From Betaproteobacteria bacterium (lineage in GTDB: Bacteria; Pseudomonadota; Gammaproteobacteria; Burkholderiales; Rhodocyclaceae): a stretch of 64,000 nucleotides of DNA. Location of the stretch: NCBI GenBank assembly GCA_016709965.1, contig JADJLT010000006.1, positions 1,116,001 to 1,180,000 of the forward strand, in the 5' to 3' direction. Shown here piece after piece: positions 27,347 to 35,189 of this stretch; position 1 is the first letter of the stretch, and every line of letters starts with the position of its first letter. The notes under the pieces were generated by a model, which ran no database searches, was not told the origin of the DNA, and saw only the letters and a list, made by a program, of their open reading frames with translations. The translations under genes were made by a program, and so were the position numbers.

Positions 27347-28090
27347 TCAATCCTTTGATACCGGGCAGTCTTCTTCCGTTTCAACAAAGCGAAAATCGGC
27401 AAAGCCTGCATGCGCTTCTTCGCCGGTATTGTCAGTGTCTGAGGCAATCGCGAGGCCTTTTAGCTCCCCATCGATTTCCCCAAAGGCGCGCCGAAAATCA
27501 GCCAGTACATTGCGCCTTTCTTGAATCCACGTACCGGCGTGGGCTGCGCCCGAGCGCAATACCAGCATGCGAGCCCGATCCGTATAGGCGTTATCCTGCA
27601 GTGTGCCGACCGGGTGGCGGTTGTCCCAGATGTAGTTCAATGCGGCGTCAGGCACCTGGCTGCCGTAGATAGAGCGCGCCAGGCGGAGCTTGGTTCGGGT
27701 GCCGAAACCCAGTTGATCCGGCGGCACCGCAAACGTCAGATAAACCCGGGCAGCGTAATCGTCACCAGATTTCCGGGTCATGTCAGCCGAAGCAACTGGC
27801 GCATCAATGCGCCATTGCCAGCACAAAATGGGCGTTTTTTTCAGGTTGACCGCAACGCTGCGCGCCAGCAACGCCATACTCTTCTTTGCTTTGGCCTCGA
27901 TGGCTACAACGCCATCCCATTTCCGCAGTGCATATTGAGTCGGCGGTACGTGCTGGTCGAGGTGTTCGATTTTCCACGGGGTAGGAATGACAGTATTTGC
28001 CTCGCTGAATCGCCCAACCCAGAGAGGGTCAGCCAAGACAGCACAGGGAATGGTCGTGGCGACCAGAATGCTCAGGTTACGCGCGCTCAC
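27347..28090 (-). CDS. Secreted DUF3047 protein
   Basis: 247 residues using a GTG start at 28090. That start gives a normal signal peptide (VSARNLSILVATTIPCAVLA, then DPLW), whereas the longer frame from an ATG at 28168 would bury it after 26 residues. 'ILCWQWRIDAPVASADMTRK' with 'GDDYAARVYLTF' is the DUF3047 signature; function unknown, probably periplasmic. The GTG overlaps the stop of a 36-codon frame (GTGA), suggesting coupling. Residues about 79-91 (VAVNLKKTPILCW) lie on a motif copy. Confidence 0.75.
   Translation of the reverse strand: MSARNLSILVATTIPCAVLADPLWVGRFSEANTVIPTPWKIEHLDQHVPPTQYALRKWDGVVAIEAKAKKSMALLARSVAVNLKKTPILCWQWRIDAPVASADMTRKSGDDYAARVYLTFAVPPDQLGFGTRTKLRLARSIYGSQVPDAALNYIWDNRHPVGTLQDNAYTDRARMLVLRSGAAHAGTWIQERRNVLADFRRAFGEIDGELKGLAIASDTDNTGEEAHAGFADFRFVETEEDCPVSKD
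27821..27856 (-). repeat. Dispersed GCGGTC-RACC motif, copy 8 (in DUF3047 gene)
   Basis: Minus strand: GTTGCGGTCAACCTGAAAAA, then AAACGCCCATTTTGTGC. One core mismatch; the A run and second tract match copy 4 well. Confidence 0.6.
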
Positions 28091-28197
28091 TTGCTTGATC
28101 CAATTTGATAGGTGGGGAGCGAAGCAGCATCCAGATAATGCGGCAGAATTAACCGCTGCCAAAGCCAACTACCAACTCGTTTACCCAGCGAATTCAT
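28087..28197 (-). CDS. Possible small ORF upstream of and overlapping DUF3047
   Basis: 36 codons, from MNSLGKRVGSWLWQRLILPH to a TGA that shares two bases with the GTG start of DUF3047. GGGAGC lies 4 bases before the ATG, a better ribosome site than any for DUF3047 itself. It has an amphipathic W/L/R-rich start but no similarity I recognise. It may be a leader that feeds ribosomes to DUF3047, or a small membrane-active protein. Confidence 0.4.
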   Translation of the reverse strand: MNSLGKRVGSWLWQRLILPHYLDAASLPTYQIGSSK

Positions 28198-28206
28198 CGA
28201 TGCTCC

Positions 28207-29031
28207 CTAGCGCCGCCCGGACGAAGCGCTATCGTTCAAGCGCCAATCGTAGTCGAGGAACTCCAGTTTGTAGTCGCCCTGCCGGATTCGTTCCTGTGCT
28301 TCCGGCGACTTGGCGAGTTGCGCCGCATAGCGGCCAAAAGTGGTCTTGATCGATTCGAAACCCTTGTGTCCTTTTTCAAAGTCCTTGCCGTACCAATCAA
28401 AGATCTTCGAGACCTGAAGTTTTCCGCCGGTGGCATCGAAACGATTCCGAGTGCTGTCTGCCAGGAAGCGGCGCATGCCGTCTTCCAGTTGGCTGTCCAG
28501 CTTGTCGCCGGTGAAAGCCTCGGCGCGCAGCATCGGGCAACCGATGGATGCGCAAACAACGGCGGCGTGGATACGAGGATCATCGAAGGCGCCAGGAGCG
28601 CGTATCAGGCCATGCTCAATGTCATCAAGCGCCATTTCCTGACCGAAGAGCGGAATGAATTTTTTCTTCCAGGGTGACTGGAAAACGCTGCCGATATCCT
28701 TGATCGATTTGAGGTCGGGATACTTGCTCAAGACCAGTTCAATCGTCCAAGCGTTGTAAGCGTTGATCAGGAAGGCCAGCCGCTGTGCCTTGGGCCACTG
28801 TTTGTATTCGGTTTCCGGCACTGCTGAAACGGTTTTCAGCCAGATCGTGAGTCGGGCTTGATCAGTTGCCATGCCACGATAGTCAAGCCGGCTCGAATTG
28901 CCGTCGGGCGCGAGTTTGACGTGTTTGCCAAGCAACGCGTTCCACTCGCGGTAGTCTTGGTCAAACGCTGAAGCCGAGAGGCTGGTGAGTGCGAAGATGG
29001 CGAGCAAGACGACTCTTTTAAGAATAGACAT
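28207..29031 (-). CDS. Secreted DUF547 protein
   Basis: 274 residues, signal peptide MSILKRVVLLAIFALTSLSASA. 'AFLINAYNAWTIELVLSKYP' and 'HAAVVCASIGCPMLRAEAF' are the DUF547 core, with Cys and Asn/His conserved as in papain-like folds. The role is unknown; the protein should be periplasmic. It lies 5 bases after the VTT-FAD reductase gene and 9 bases before the small ORF/DUF3047 pair, so these form one operon behind the ECF-type promoter at 31238-31266. Confidence 0.85.
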   Translation of the reverse strand: MSILKRVVLLAIFALTSLSASAFDQDYREWNALLGKHVKLAPDGNSSRLDYRGMATDQARLTIWLKTVSAVPETEYKQWPKAQRLAFLINAYNAWTIELVLSKYPDLKSIKDIGSVFQSPWKKKFIPLFGQEMALDDIEHGLIRAPGAFDDPRIHAAVVCASIGCPMLRAEAFTGDKLDSQLEDGMRRFLADSTRNRFDATGGKLQVSKIFDWYGKDFEKGHKGFESIKTTFGRYAAQLAKSPEAQERIRQGDYKLEFLDYDWRLNDSASSGRR

Positions 29032-29036
29032 GTGAC

Positions 29037-31181
29037 TTACCCCCGGCGCCAGGCATGAAAACGTTCAACCCAGGCCAGCAGTTTCTGCGGTGCATGGGCC
29101 TTCTTCCAGTTGCCGGCAACGTACTTGTTGGCTTCGGCCAGTGTCGGATAGATGTGGATGGTGCCGAGGATCTTGTTCAGCCCGATGCCTTGCTTCATGG
29201 CCAGGACATATTCGGCAATCAGGTCGCCGGCGTGTTCGCCGACGATGGTGACGCCGAGGATTTTGTCCTTGCCCGGCACAGTTAGCACTTTGAGGAAGCC
29301 GTGGGCTTCGCTGTCGGCAATCGCCCGGTCGAGATCGTCGATGCCGTAGGTGGTGACTTCGTAGGGAATGCCTTTTTCCTTAGCTTCGATTTCGTTCAGA
29401 CCAACCCTCGCGACTTCAGGTTCGACAAAGGTCGCCCAGGGAATCACGGAATAATCGGCCCTGAATTTCTTGAATGGGTCAAAAAGCGCGTTGACCGCGG
29501 CATACCACGCCTGGTGAGCGGCGGTATGGGTGAATTGGAACGGGCCGGCGACATCACCTGCCGCGTAGATATTCGGGTAATTGGTTTGCAGGAATTCGTT
29601 GGTATCGACGGTGCGACCAGTTGGAATACCCAGCGCTTCCAGGCCGAACCCCTTGAGGTTGGCAGCGCGGCCGACGGCGACGAGGACGGCATCGAACGGA
29701 ATCCGGACATCCTGCCCTTGATGTTCGGCAATCAGTATCTTCTCACCGTTCTCTATGATGAACTGCTTGGCTTGATGCTTGAGGAGCACCTCAATCCCTT
29801 CCGAACGGAAACGCTGAGTGACCAGCGCTGAAACTTCGGGGTCTTCACGCACCATGATGCGGTCGCCCATTTCCACCTGAGTCACTTTCGCACCCAGGCG
29901 GGCAAAAGCCTGGGTCATTTCCGAACCGATCGGTCCGCCGCCCAGTACGACAAGGCGCTTGGGCAATTCACGCAAATTCCAGACATTGTCCGAGGTCAGA
30001 TAGCCAACTTCCTCGATGCCCGGTATGGGCGGTACGAATGGTCGGGCCCCGGTGGCAATGACGATACTGCGCGTGGTCAGGCGCTGGGTGCTGCCATCTT
30101 CGCGGGTGATGTCGACTTCCCACGGCGACACGATTTTGGCGCTGCCTTGCACAACATCGACACCCAGCTCGGTGTAGCGCTCGGCCGAGTCATGCGGTTC
30201 GACGGTCTTGATCACTGCCTGCACCCGATTCATGACGTCGGAAAACTCGACCCTGGCGCTGGCCGAGGCAATGCCGAATTCCGCCGCGCGGCTGATGTGA
30301 GAGAGGAACTTGGCTGAACGGATCAGCGCCTTCGACGGGACACAACCGGTGTTCAGGCAGTCTCCGCCCAGCTTGTGCTTTTCGACCAAGGTGACCTTTG
30401 CCTTGACGGCAGCGGCGATGTAGGACGTGACCAGGCCGGCACTGCCGCCGCCGATGACTACGATGTTGCGGTCGAAGCGCGCCGGCTTCTTCCACTGGGC
30501 GAATACCTTGTTCATGCGAACGATCTCCACAAGCTTGCGGGCAATCAGGGGGAAGATGCCGAGCAGCACAAACGAGCCAAGCAGGCTGGGCGAGAGGATG
30601 CCGGACAGTGAATCTAGCTTGGCCAACTGGGTGCCGGCGTTCACATACACCACCGTGCCGGCCAGCATGCCAATCTGGCTGACCCAGAAGTAGGTCCGGG
30701 TTTTCATGGCGGTCAGTCCGAGCAGCAGGTTGACCAGGAAAAACGGGAAAGCCGGTACCAGCCGCAACGTAAAGAGATAGAAACCACCTTCACGGCGCAC
30801 GCCTTCGTCAATGGCTGCCAGTCGCTGGCCAAAACGTCCGGCAACCCAGTCGCGCAGCAGAAAACGGGACATCAGGAAGGCGAGGGTTGCACCGATGGTT
30901 GAGGCAAAGGAGACGATTACCGTACCCCACAGCAAACCGAATACCGCACCGCCAGCCAGCGTGAGCAGTGCCGCACCTGGAAACGAAAGGGCGGTAACAA
31001 TGACGTACACAACGAAATATCCAGTAATGCTCAGTAGCGGATTGCTTGTACGGAAAGCCTCGATGGCGGCCTGTTGATTCTTGAGCGACTGGAGACTCAG
31101 GTATTGACCCAGGTCGTAGTGAACGTAGAGCCCGATCAACACACCGATGAAAGCCAGTAGCGCCAGCTTTTTGTATTTCAT
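29037..31181 (-). CDS. VTT (TVP38/TMEM64) membrane domain fused to mercuric-reductase-like FAD oxidoreductase
   Basis: 714 residues. Residues 1-220 form a DedA/VTT membrane domain ('SFPGAALLTLAGGAVFGLLW', 'RFLLRDWVAGRFGQRLAAID', 'RLVPAFPFFLVNLLLGLTAM'). Residues about 234-710 form a class I flavoprotein disulfide reductase: 'VVIGGGSAGLVTSYIAAAVK', the redox-active pair in 'GGDCLNTGCVPSK', a second NAD(P)H site 'VVLGGGPIGSEMTQAFARLG', and a C-terminal dimer domain with 'LGVTIVGEHAGDLIAEY'. The mercury-binding C-terminal Cys pair of MerA is absent. The fusion anchors a disulfide/quinone-type reductase to the membrane. It starts 57 bases below an ECF-type promoter. Confidence 0.9.
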   Translation of the reverse strand: MKYKKLALLAFIGVLIGLYVHYDLGQYLSLQSLKNQQAAIEAFRTSNPLLSITGYFVVYVIVTALSFPGAALLTLAGGAVFGLLWGTVIVSFASTIGATLAFLMSRFLLRDWVAGRFGQRLAAIDEGVRREGGFYLFTLRLVPAFPFFLVNLLLGLTAMKTRTYFWVSQIGMLAGTVVYVNAGTQLAKLDSLSGILSPSLLGSFVLLGIFPLIARKLVEIVRMNKVFAQWKKPARFDRNIVVIGGGSAGLVTSYIAAAVKAKVTLVEKHKLGGDCLNTGCVPSKALIRSAKFLSHISRAAEFGIASASARVEFSDVMNRVQAVIKTVEPHDSAERYTELGVDVVQGSAKIVSPWEVDITREDGSTQRLTTRSIVIATGARPFVPPIPGIEEVGYLTSDNVWNLRELPKRLVVLGGGPIGSEMTQAFARLGAKVTQVEMGDRIMVREDPEVSALVTQRFRSEGIEVLLKHQAKQFIIENGEKILIAEHQGQDVRIPFDAVLVAVGRAANLKGFGLEALGIPTGRTVDTNEFLQTNYPNIYAAGDVAGPFQFTHTAAHQAWYAAVNALFDPFKKFRADYSVIPWATFVEPEVARVGLNEIEAKEKGIPYEVTTYGIDDLDRAIADSEAHGFLKVLTVPGKDKILGVTIVGEHAGDLIAEYVLAMKQGIGLNKILGTIHIYPTLAEANKYVAGNWKKAHAPQKLLAWVERFHAWRRG

Positions 31182-31237
31182 GAACGATCCCTGCTAAGTG
31201 ATTAGGACGGCAAACGCGAAAACGTCACCTGTATTCC

Positions 31238-31266
31238 TTAGTCGCAGGATGACCGCTATTTCTTAC
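31238..31266 (-). promoter_or_regulatory. ECF-sigma-like promoter A (VTT-FAD reductase operon)
   Basis: On the minus strand GTAAGAA (31266-31260), a 15-base spacer, then CGACTAA (31244-31238), 57 bases before the start at 31181. The same pair, with similar bases between, stands before msrB and arsS. Confidence 0.7.
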
Positions 31267-31484
31267 GGATTTGTTTGAATTATTTGGATAGGAAATGTGA
31301 TTGTCTGCCGGGATACGTCATCAATCTTGCCAAACGACAGATGCCCGGCGGGCGCTCAAAGACGCCGACTATTTTCACAGAAAGCACACCATCAGGCATT
31401 TCTCACGATCTCACATGAACGGGCGAAAACTGAGTTACGCGTCTGGTTCTCTTGGGAGCCTCCGTGTTCGGTAAAAACATGAAT

Positions 31485-31528
31485 GCTGCGGTCGACCGGA
31501 ATTTTCGCCCAAAATCGAAAAGATTCGT
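31485..31528 (+). repeat. Dispersed GCGGTC-RACC motif, copy 9 (intergenic)
   Basis: GCTGCGGTCGACCGGAATTT, then TCGCCCAAAATCGAAAAGATT. Perfect core of the G variant (GTCGACC). Confidence 0.75.
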
Positions 31529-31553
31529 CACCTGAGGTAAGCCGCTTTTCCGT

Positions 31554-32498
31554 TCAGGCTGTGGTCAATTCGGCTTTGTGGCGGATTCTGGGGCGAAGAT
31601 AATCGGGGCCGTGCTCGATACGCTTGAAATACGAGAGCCACGCATCCGAGCCCTCCGGCCAGTTGGCCAGAAAGCGCTCGACCCAGTCGGTGTGGTCGTA
31701 ACGGATGGGCAGGGCATGGATATGTACGCCGTTCTGCACCTCGCCGTAGAGCGCATCCTCGCCCGGCGGACGGGTGCTGATCCGGGTCAGCAGGCCGTAG
31801 CGTTGCTCGCTGAAATTGGGCATGCCGGCGGCACCGTTATTGGCGATCAGGCCGGGCGAAAATCGGCGCAGGGCCGGTAGACAGGTATGGGTGCTGGCGA
31901 AGATGTCGACGTCGGCGCGGTGGAATGCCTCGACGAGCCACGGCTGGTGTTGCGGATCGCTCAACGCCGCTGCATCGAAGCGCCATCCGGCGAGCGAGTC
32001 GGCGTCACCGTGCACGACGGCAACCCGCTGGCCACCGACAGCAAAGCGGGCAATCATCGGCAATCCGGCGAGTGCCGCGAGAATATCCGGGTGCTGCGCA
32101 GCGCTTGCCTTGAGCCGGGCGTGAATGCGGTTGGAGCGTTCGACGACGACGCTATCAACGTGATCCGGATAGGCGCAACCGCAGCCTGCCGCATCGCCAT
32201 CGACGCCGAGTTCGGCCTCGACATTGCCGACGATGGCGTGATGGGCGAGTACGCGACGATTGATCTCGGCAAAACTTGTGTCGTCGACATCAAACCAGTT
32301 GAAGTCACCGTTGAAAATGAGAGTGACCGGTCCGGACTCAGCGGCCGCCAGGCGTTCGACGACGTCCAGTGCCGGCAGGTTGCCGTAGAGGCCACCGAGA
32401 ACGTACAGCGTTTCGGCCTCGACGGCAGGCAGGCGGGCGATGGCTTCGGCGCCGTAGCGGTATCGCAGCGGGCAACTGCGCCCGGCCATGTCACTCAT
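31554..32498 (-). CDS. Metallophosphoesterase-like protein
   Basis: 314 residues from MSDMAGRSCPLRYRYGAE at 32498, whose ATG overlaps the msrA stop (ATGA). 'TLYVLGGLYGNLPALDVVER' is a D/G-for-metal variant of GDxHGN; 'LIFNGDFNWFD' matches GDxxD, 'HHAIVGNVEAEL' matches GNHE/GNxE, and 'RVAVVHGDADSL' plus 'DIFASTHTCLP' supply the His ligands of a calcineurin-like phosphoesterase. The first metal motif is degenerate (GGLYGN), so activity is uncertain. It is the third gene of the msrB-msrA unit. Confidence 0.75.
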   Translation of the reverse strand: MSDMAGRSCPLRYRYGAEAIARLPAVEAETLYVLGGLYGNLPALDVVERLAAAESGPVTLIFNGDFNWFDVDDTSFAEINRRVLAHHAIVGNVEAELGVDGDAAGCGCAYPDHVDSVVVERSNRIHARLKASAAQHPDILAALAGLPMIARFAVGGQRVAVVHGDADSLAGWRFDAAALSDPQHQPWLVEAFHRADVDIFASTHTCLPALRRFSPGLIANNGAAGMPNFSEQRYGLLTRISTRPPGEDALYGEVQNGVHIHALPIRYDHTDWVERFLANWPEGSDAWLSYFKRIEHGPDYLRPRIRHKAELTTA

Positions 32499-33106
32499 TT
32501 TTTCTCGCCCCAAACTTGCTGAACCCGTGCGTCACGGCCGCAGCCGTTACGGTAATAGGCGTAGCGAATCGGGTTTTTCTTGTAATAGTTCTGGTGGTAT
32601 TCCTCAGCCGGCCAGAAGGGCGTGGCCGGTAGCAGTTCCGTATAGATCACCGGGAAACGGCCGCTTTTCAGCAAGCCATCCCGGCTCTCTTCGGCGACTT
32701 TTCGCTCGGCCTCGTTCTGCCAGTAAATGCCACTACGGTACTGGTTGCCAATATCGCAGAACTGACGGTCTTTGACCGTTGGATCGATGTGGTGCCAGAA
32801 GTAGTCGACCAGTTGCGCGTAGCTGACTTTCTGTGGGTCGTAGATGACGCGGACGGCTTCGGCATGGCCGGTGTGGCCGGCACTGACTGCTTCGTAGCTC
32901 GGGGTTTTCGTCTGGCCAGCGGTGTAGCCCGATTCGGCCTCGATGACGCCGGGCAGCTTTTCAAAATCCGCTTCGACGCACCAGAAGCAGCCGCCCGCGA
33001 AAATGGCGGTTGCCTTGTTGGCCGGGGTATCGGCCGCCTGGGTCAGGAAACTGGAGGCCAGCAGCGTGACTGCCGCGGTCAACCGGAAAAAATGAGTAAT
33101 TTTCAT
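32495..33106 (-). CDS. msrA: Exported peptide-methionine (S)-S-oxide reductase MsrA
   Basis: 203 residues, signal peptide MKITHFFRLTAAVTLLASSF ending LTQAADT, then catalytic Cys40 in 'GGCFWCVE'. The 'TKTPSYEAVSAGHTGHAEAV' and 'QFCDIGNQYRSGIY' blocks are typical. It repairs oxidised methionine in envelope proteins. The start codon and first signal-peptide codons lie within a dispersed motif copy. ATGA overlaps join it to msrB before and the phosphoesterase after. Confidence 0.95.
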   Translation of the reverse strand: MKITHFFRLTAAVTLLASSFLTQAADTPANKATAIFAGGCFWCVEADFEKLPGVIEAESGYTAGQTKTPSYEAVSAGHTGHAEAVRVIYDPQKVSYAQLVDYFWHHIDPTVKDRQFCDIGNQYRSGIYWQNEAERKVAEESRDGLLKSGRFPVIYTELLPATPFWPAEEYHQNYYKKNPIRYAYYRNGCGRDARVQQVWGEKK

Positions 33107-33107
33107 G
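33073..33107 (+). repeat. Dispersed GCGGTC-RACC motif, copy 10 (over msrA start)
   Basis: GCCGCGGTCAACCGGAAAAA, then ATGAGTAATTTTC. Perfect core. Read on the opposite strand it encodes the start and H-region entry of the MsrA signal peptide (ITHFFRLTAAV). Confidence 0.75.
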
Positions 33108-33603
33108 TCCGTAACGCCGGTAATGCATCACCCTGAACGACGAAGGTGAGGGCGATGCCGTTGTTGCAATAGCGCTTTCCAGTCGGCTTCGGGCCGTCAT
33201 TGAAAACGTGTCCTTGATGGCCACCACAGCGGCTGCAGTGATACTCGGTGCGTGGGTAGATCAGTTTGAAGTCGGTCGACGTATCGATCGCACCAGCCAG
33301 CGGTTCCCAGAAGCTCGGCCAGCCCGTGCCGCTGTCGTACTTGTGGGCGCTGTCGAACAGGGGCTGATTGCAGGCAGCGCAGATAAAGGTGCCGGCCCGC
33401 TTTTCGCCATTCAGCGGGCTGCTGCCGGCACGCTCGGTGGCTTCCTCGAACAGAACCTGATAGGCCTCCGCCGGTAGCAATTTGCGCCAGTCCTGCTTGC
33501 TTTTGTTGAGGGGGAAGGTGCTGGCGGCGCTCGCGGAACCGAACGGTAACGCACTTGCGGCGACCAGGCCGGACATTTGGATGAGCCAGTTGCGACGATT
33601 CAT
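33103..33603 (-). CDS. msrB: Exported peptide-methionine (R)-S-oxide reductase MsrB
   Basis: 166 residues. The N-terminus MNRRNWLIQMSGLVAASALP has a twin-arginine-like export signal. Zn ligands are C75/C78 ('CAAC') and C123/C126 ('CSRC'); catalytic C146 lies in 'RYCNNGIALTF'. It reduces the R epimer of methionine sulfoxide, pairing with the msrA it overlaps. First gene of an operon that starts 64 bases below an ECF-type promoter, consistent with an oxidant-response role. Confidence 0.95.
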   Translation of the reverse strand: MNRRNWLIQMSGLVAASALPFGSASAASTFPLNKSKQDWRKLLPAEAYQVLFEEATERAGSSPLNGEKRAGTFICAACNQPLFDSAHKYDSGTGWPSFWEPLAGAIDTSTDFKLIYPRTEYHCSRCGGHQGHVFNDGPKPTGKRYCNNGIALTFVVQGDALPALRT

Positions 33604-33666
33604 TTTTTTCTCCTGATGAGTCTGCTGCGTCGAGAAGTGTCACAGGCTTTGTTTAGCCTCTGATAC

Positions 33667-33695
33667 TTAGTCGCGGCAAGCGGTAAATTTCTTAC
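33667..33695 (-). promoter_or_regulatory. ECF-sigma-like promoter B (msrB-msrA operon)
   Basis: Minus strand GTAAGAA (33695-33689), 15-base spacer, CGACTAA (33673-33667), followed by the msrB start 64 bases on. The pair is identical to promoters A and C. Confidence 0.72.
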
Positions 33696-33802
33696 ATAAA
33701 TTTTCGTCAATGAGGGTATTGATCGCCGGAGCGCCAGTAGGTTCGTCAGCGATGGCAAGCTCGAAAGACCTGGGGTCAGGACGTTTGTCCGGAAAATTTT
33801 GC

Positions 33803-34438
33803 TCAACCTGCCGGGGTATGGCTAAACAGCGTGGCGAGATAATCGAATAGCAGGCAATACAGGGCGATTGGCAGCGGTAGCCCTATCAACGTTCCAGCCA
33901 GGTAATCGCGAAAACGCACGCCGGACATGGCAAGCATGTAGTTCACTGCCGGCATCGTTTGAAACAATATTCGCAACAATGTCACGCTACGTAGCGGGTG
34001 GGTATCGAGGTGACCAAGGATTCTTTTCGCCAACGGATTCTTCAGCTGTCGCAGTGCATCGCTGCCGATCAGGCGAATGGCCAGGAAGGTGGTGACACAT
34101 GAAAGGCATGCCGCGATATAGGTTGCAATGCCTCCCCACGTCTTGCCCAGCGTCAGGACGGCAGCGGCAAGAAAAATCCAGCCCGGCACCTGAATCAGGT
34201 TGCCCAGGGCGAACAGCAAAACGAATATCAGCAAGCCAGTGGCTTTGTTGGCCAGGATTTGTGGCTGCAGGAATTCAAGGCTGAGATTAGCCCGCAAGCC
34301 TGTTACTTCAATCGTTGCCAGCAACAAGGCGACAAACGCGATGACGGCGAGCAAGCGCCGATAGGGGCGAACGGAAGCGTTATCACTCAAAAGCGACTTC
34401 CTGGCGGGAGATGGGCATTTGCCAGTGTGGTCGATCAT
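33803..34438 (-). CDS. VTT-domain (TVP38/TMEM64) membrane protein
   Basis: 211 residues from the ATG at 34438; a TTG at 34390, overlapping the stop of the ABC ATPase gene, would give 195 residues and tighter operon packing. 'ALGNLIQVPGWIFLAAAVLT' and 'LRILFQTMPAVNYMLAMSGV' are VTT motifs, with about five helices. The family is tied to lipid scrambling and, near arsenic/selenium/mercury genes, to metalloid handling. Last gene of the arsS-phn operon. Confidence 0.8.
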   Translation of the reverse strand: MIDHTGKCPSPARKSLLSDNASVRPYRRLLAVIAFVALLLATIEVTGLRANLSLEFLQPQILANKATGLLIFVLLFALGNLIQVPGWIFLAAAVLTLGKTWGGIATYIAACLSCVTTFLAIRLIGSDALRQLKNPLAKRILGHLDTHPLRSVTLLRILFQTMPAVNYMLAMSGVRFRDYLAGTLIGLPLPIALYCLLFDYLATLFSHTPAG

Positions 34439-35189
34439 GGCCGCTATCAGGTCGATACAGGTTAACCAGTTGCTGGTCGTCTACCGCAGCAACCGGTAGA
34501 TCGAAAGCGATTCTTCCCTGTTTCAGACCGATCACCCGATCAGACAATAGTGGGAGCAGGGAAGGGTTATGGACCACGGAAATCAGCGTTGCGTTTGCGG
34601 CCGCCTTGGCCAGCAGATGGCAGATTTCGATGGCGGCGGAGGGGTCGAGGGCTGCGGTGGGTTCGTCAGCGAGGATCAGGCGCGGGCCCTGCATCAATAG
34701 CCGGGCAATCGCAACCTTCTGGCGCTCACCGCCGGACAGCTTGTCGGCGCGGGTGCCGGCTCGCGGCAGCAGGCCGACCGCATGTAACGCCGCTTGCGCC
34801 CGGGCAACTTCAGAAGCCGGGAAGCAGCGTGTCCAGCTGCGCCAGCCTTTGATACGTCCAAGGCAGCCAATCAATACATTGTCCAGTGCAGAAAGCCTTG
34901 CCACCAGATGCAAACCTTGTAACACCTGCCCGAGCTCGATACGCAGCGCCCGAAGTTCGGTGGTCGATATGGGGCGAGCTAGGTCGCGACCCAGAACTTC
35001 AACTTGTCCGTGCGTCGCCGGCATGAAACCACTGAGCAAACGCAGCAAGGTGGACTTGCCGGCGCCGTTGTGACCGACGATGGCGATGCGTTCGCCCTGA
35101 GCTATTTCCAGTTGATCAATCTGCAGTAGCGCCCGGCCATCTGCGGCACAAAGTACTGACTGGAGAGAAATGCAGGGAGGTGATTTCAT
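34383..35189 (-). CDS. Phosphonate/phosphite-type ABC transporter ATPase (PhnC-like)
   Basis: 268 residues. Walker A 'AIVGHNGAGKSTLLRLLSGF', signature 'KLSGGERQKVAIARLLMQGP', Walker B 'LILADEPTAALDP', switch His in 'VVHNPSLLPLLSDRV'. It drives uptake with the PhnE- and PhnD-like proteins next to it. The genes overlap by 4 bases (ATGA) with the permease and by up to 56 with the VTT gene. An oxyanion such as phosphonate, phosphite or arsenate/methylarsenate is a reasonable substrate guess given arsS upstream. Confidence 0.88.
   Translation of the reverse strand: MKSPPCISLQSVLCAADGRALLQIDQLEIAQGERIAIVGHNGAGKSTLLRLLSGFMPATHGQVEVLGRDLARPISTTELRALRIELGQVLQGLHLVARLSALDNVLIGCLGRIKGWRSWTRCFPASEVARAQAALHAVGLLPRAGTRADKLSGGERQKVAIARLLMQGPRLILADEPTAALDPSAAIEICHLLAKAAANATLISVVHNPSLLPLLSDRVIGLKQGRIAFDLPVAAVDDQQLVNLYRPDSGHDRPHWQMPISRQEVAFE

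Larger units (their letters stand above)
31182..31553. other. Gene-free gap of about 370 bases
   Basis: It holds the ECF-type promoter for the VTT-FAD reductase gene (31238-31266) and one dispersed motif copy (31485-31528). I see no convincing coding frame or RNA gene in the rest. Confidence 0.7.

Noticed and set aside
30725..30760. GGTTGACCAGGAAAAACGGG in the VTT-FAD gene
   Set aside because: The core is GGTTGACC rather than GGTCAACC and it encodes the standard VTT block FPFFLVNL.
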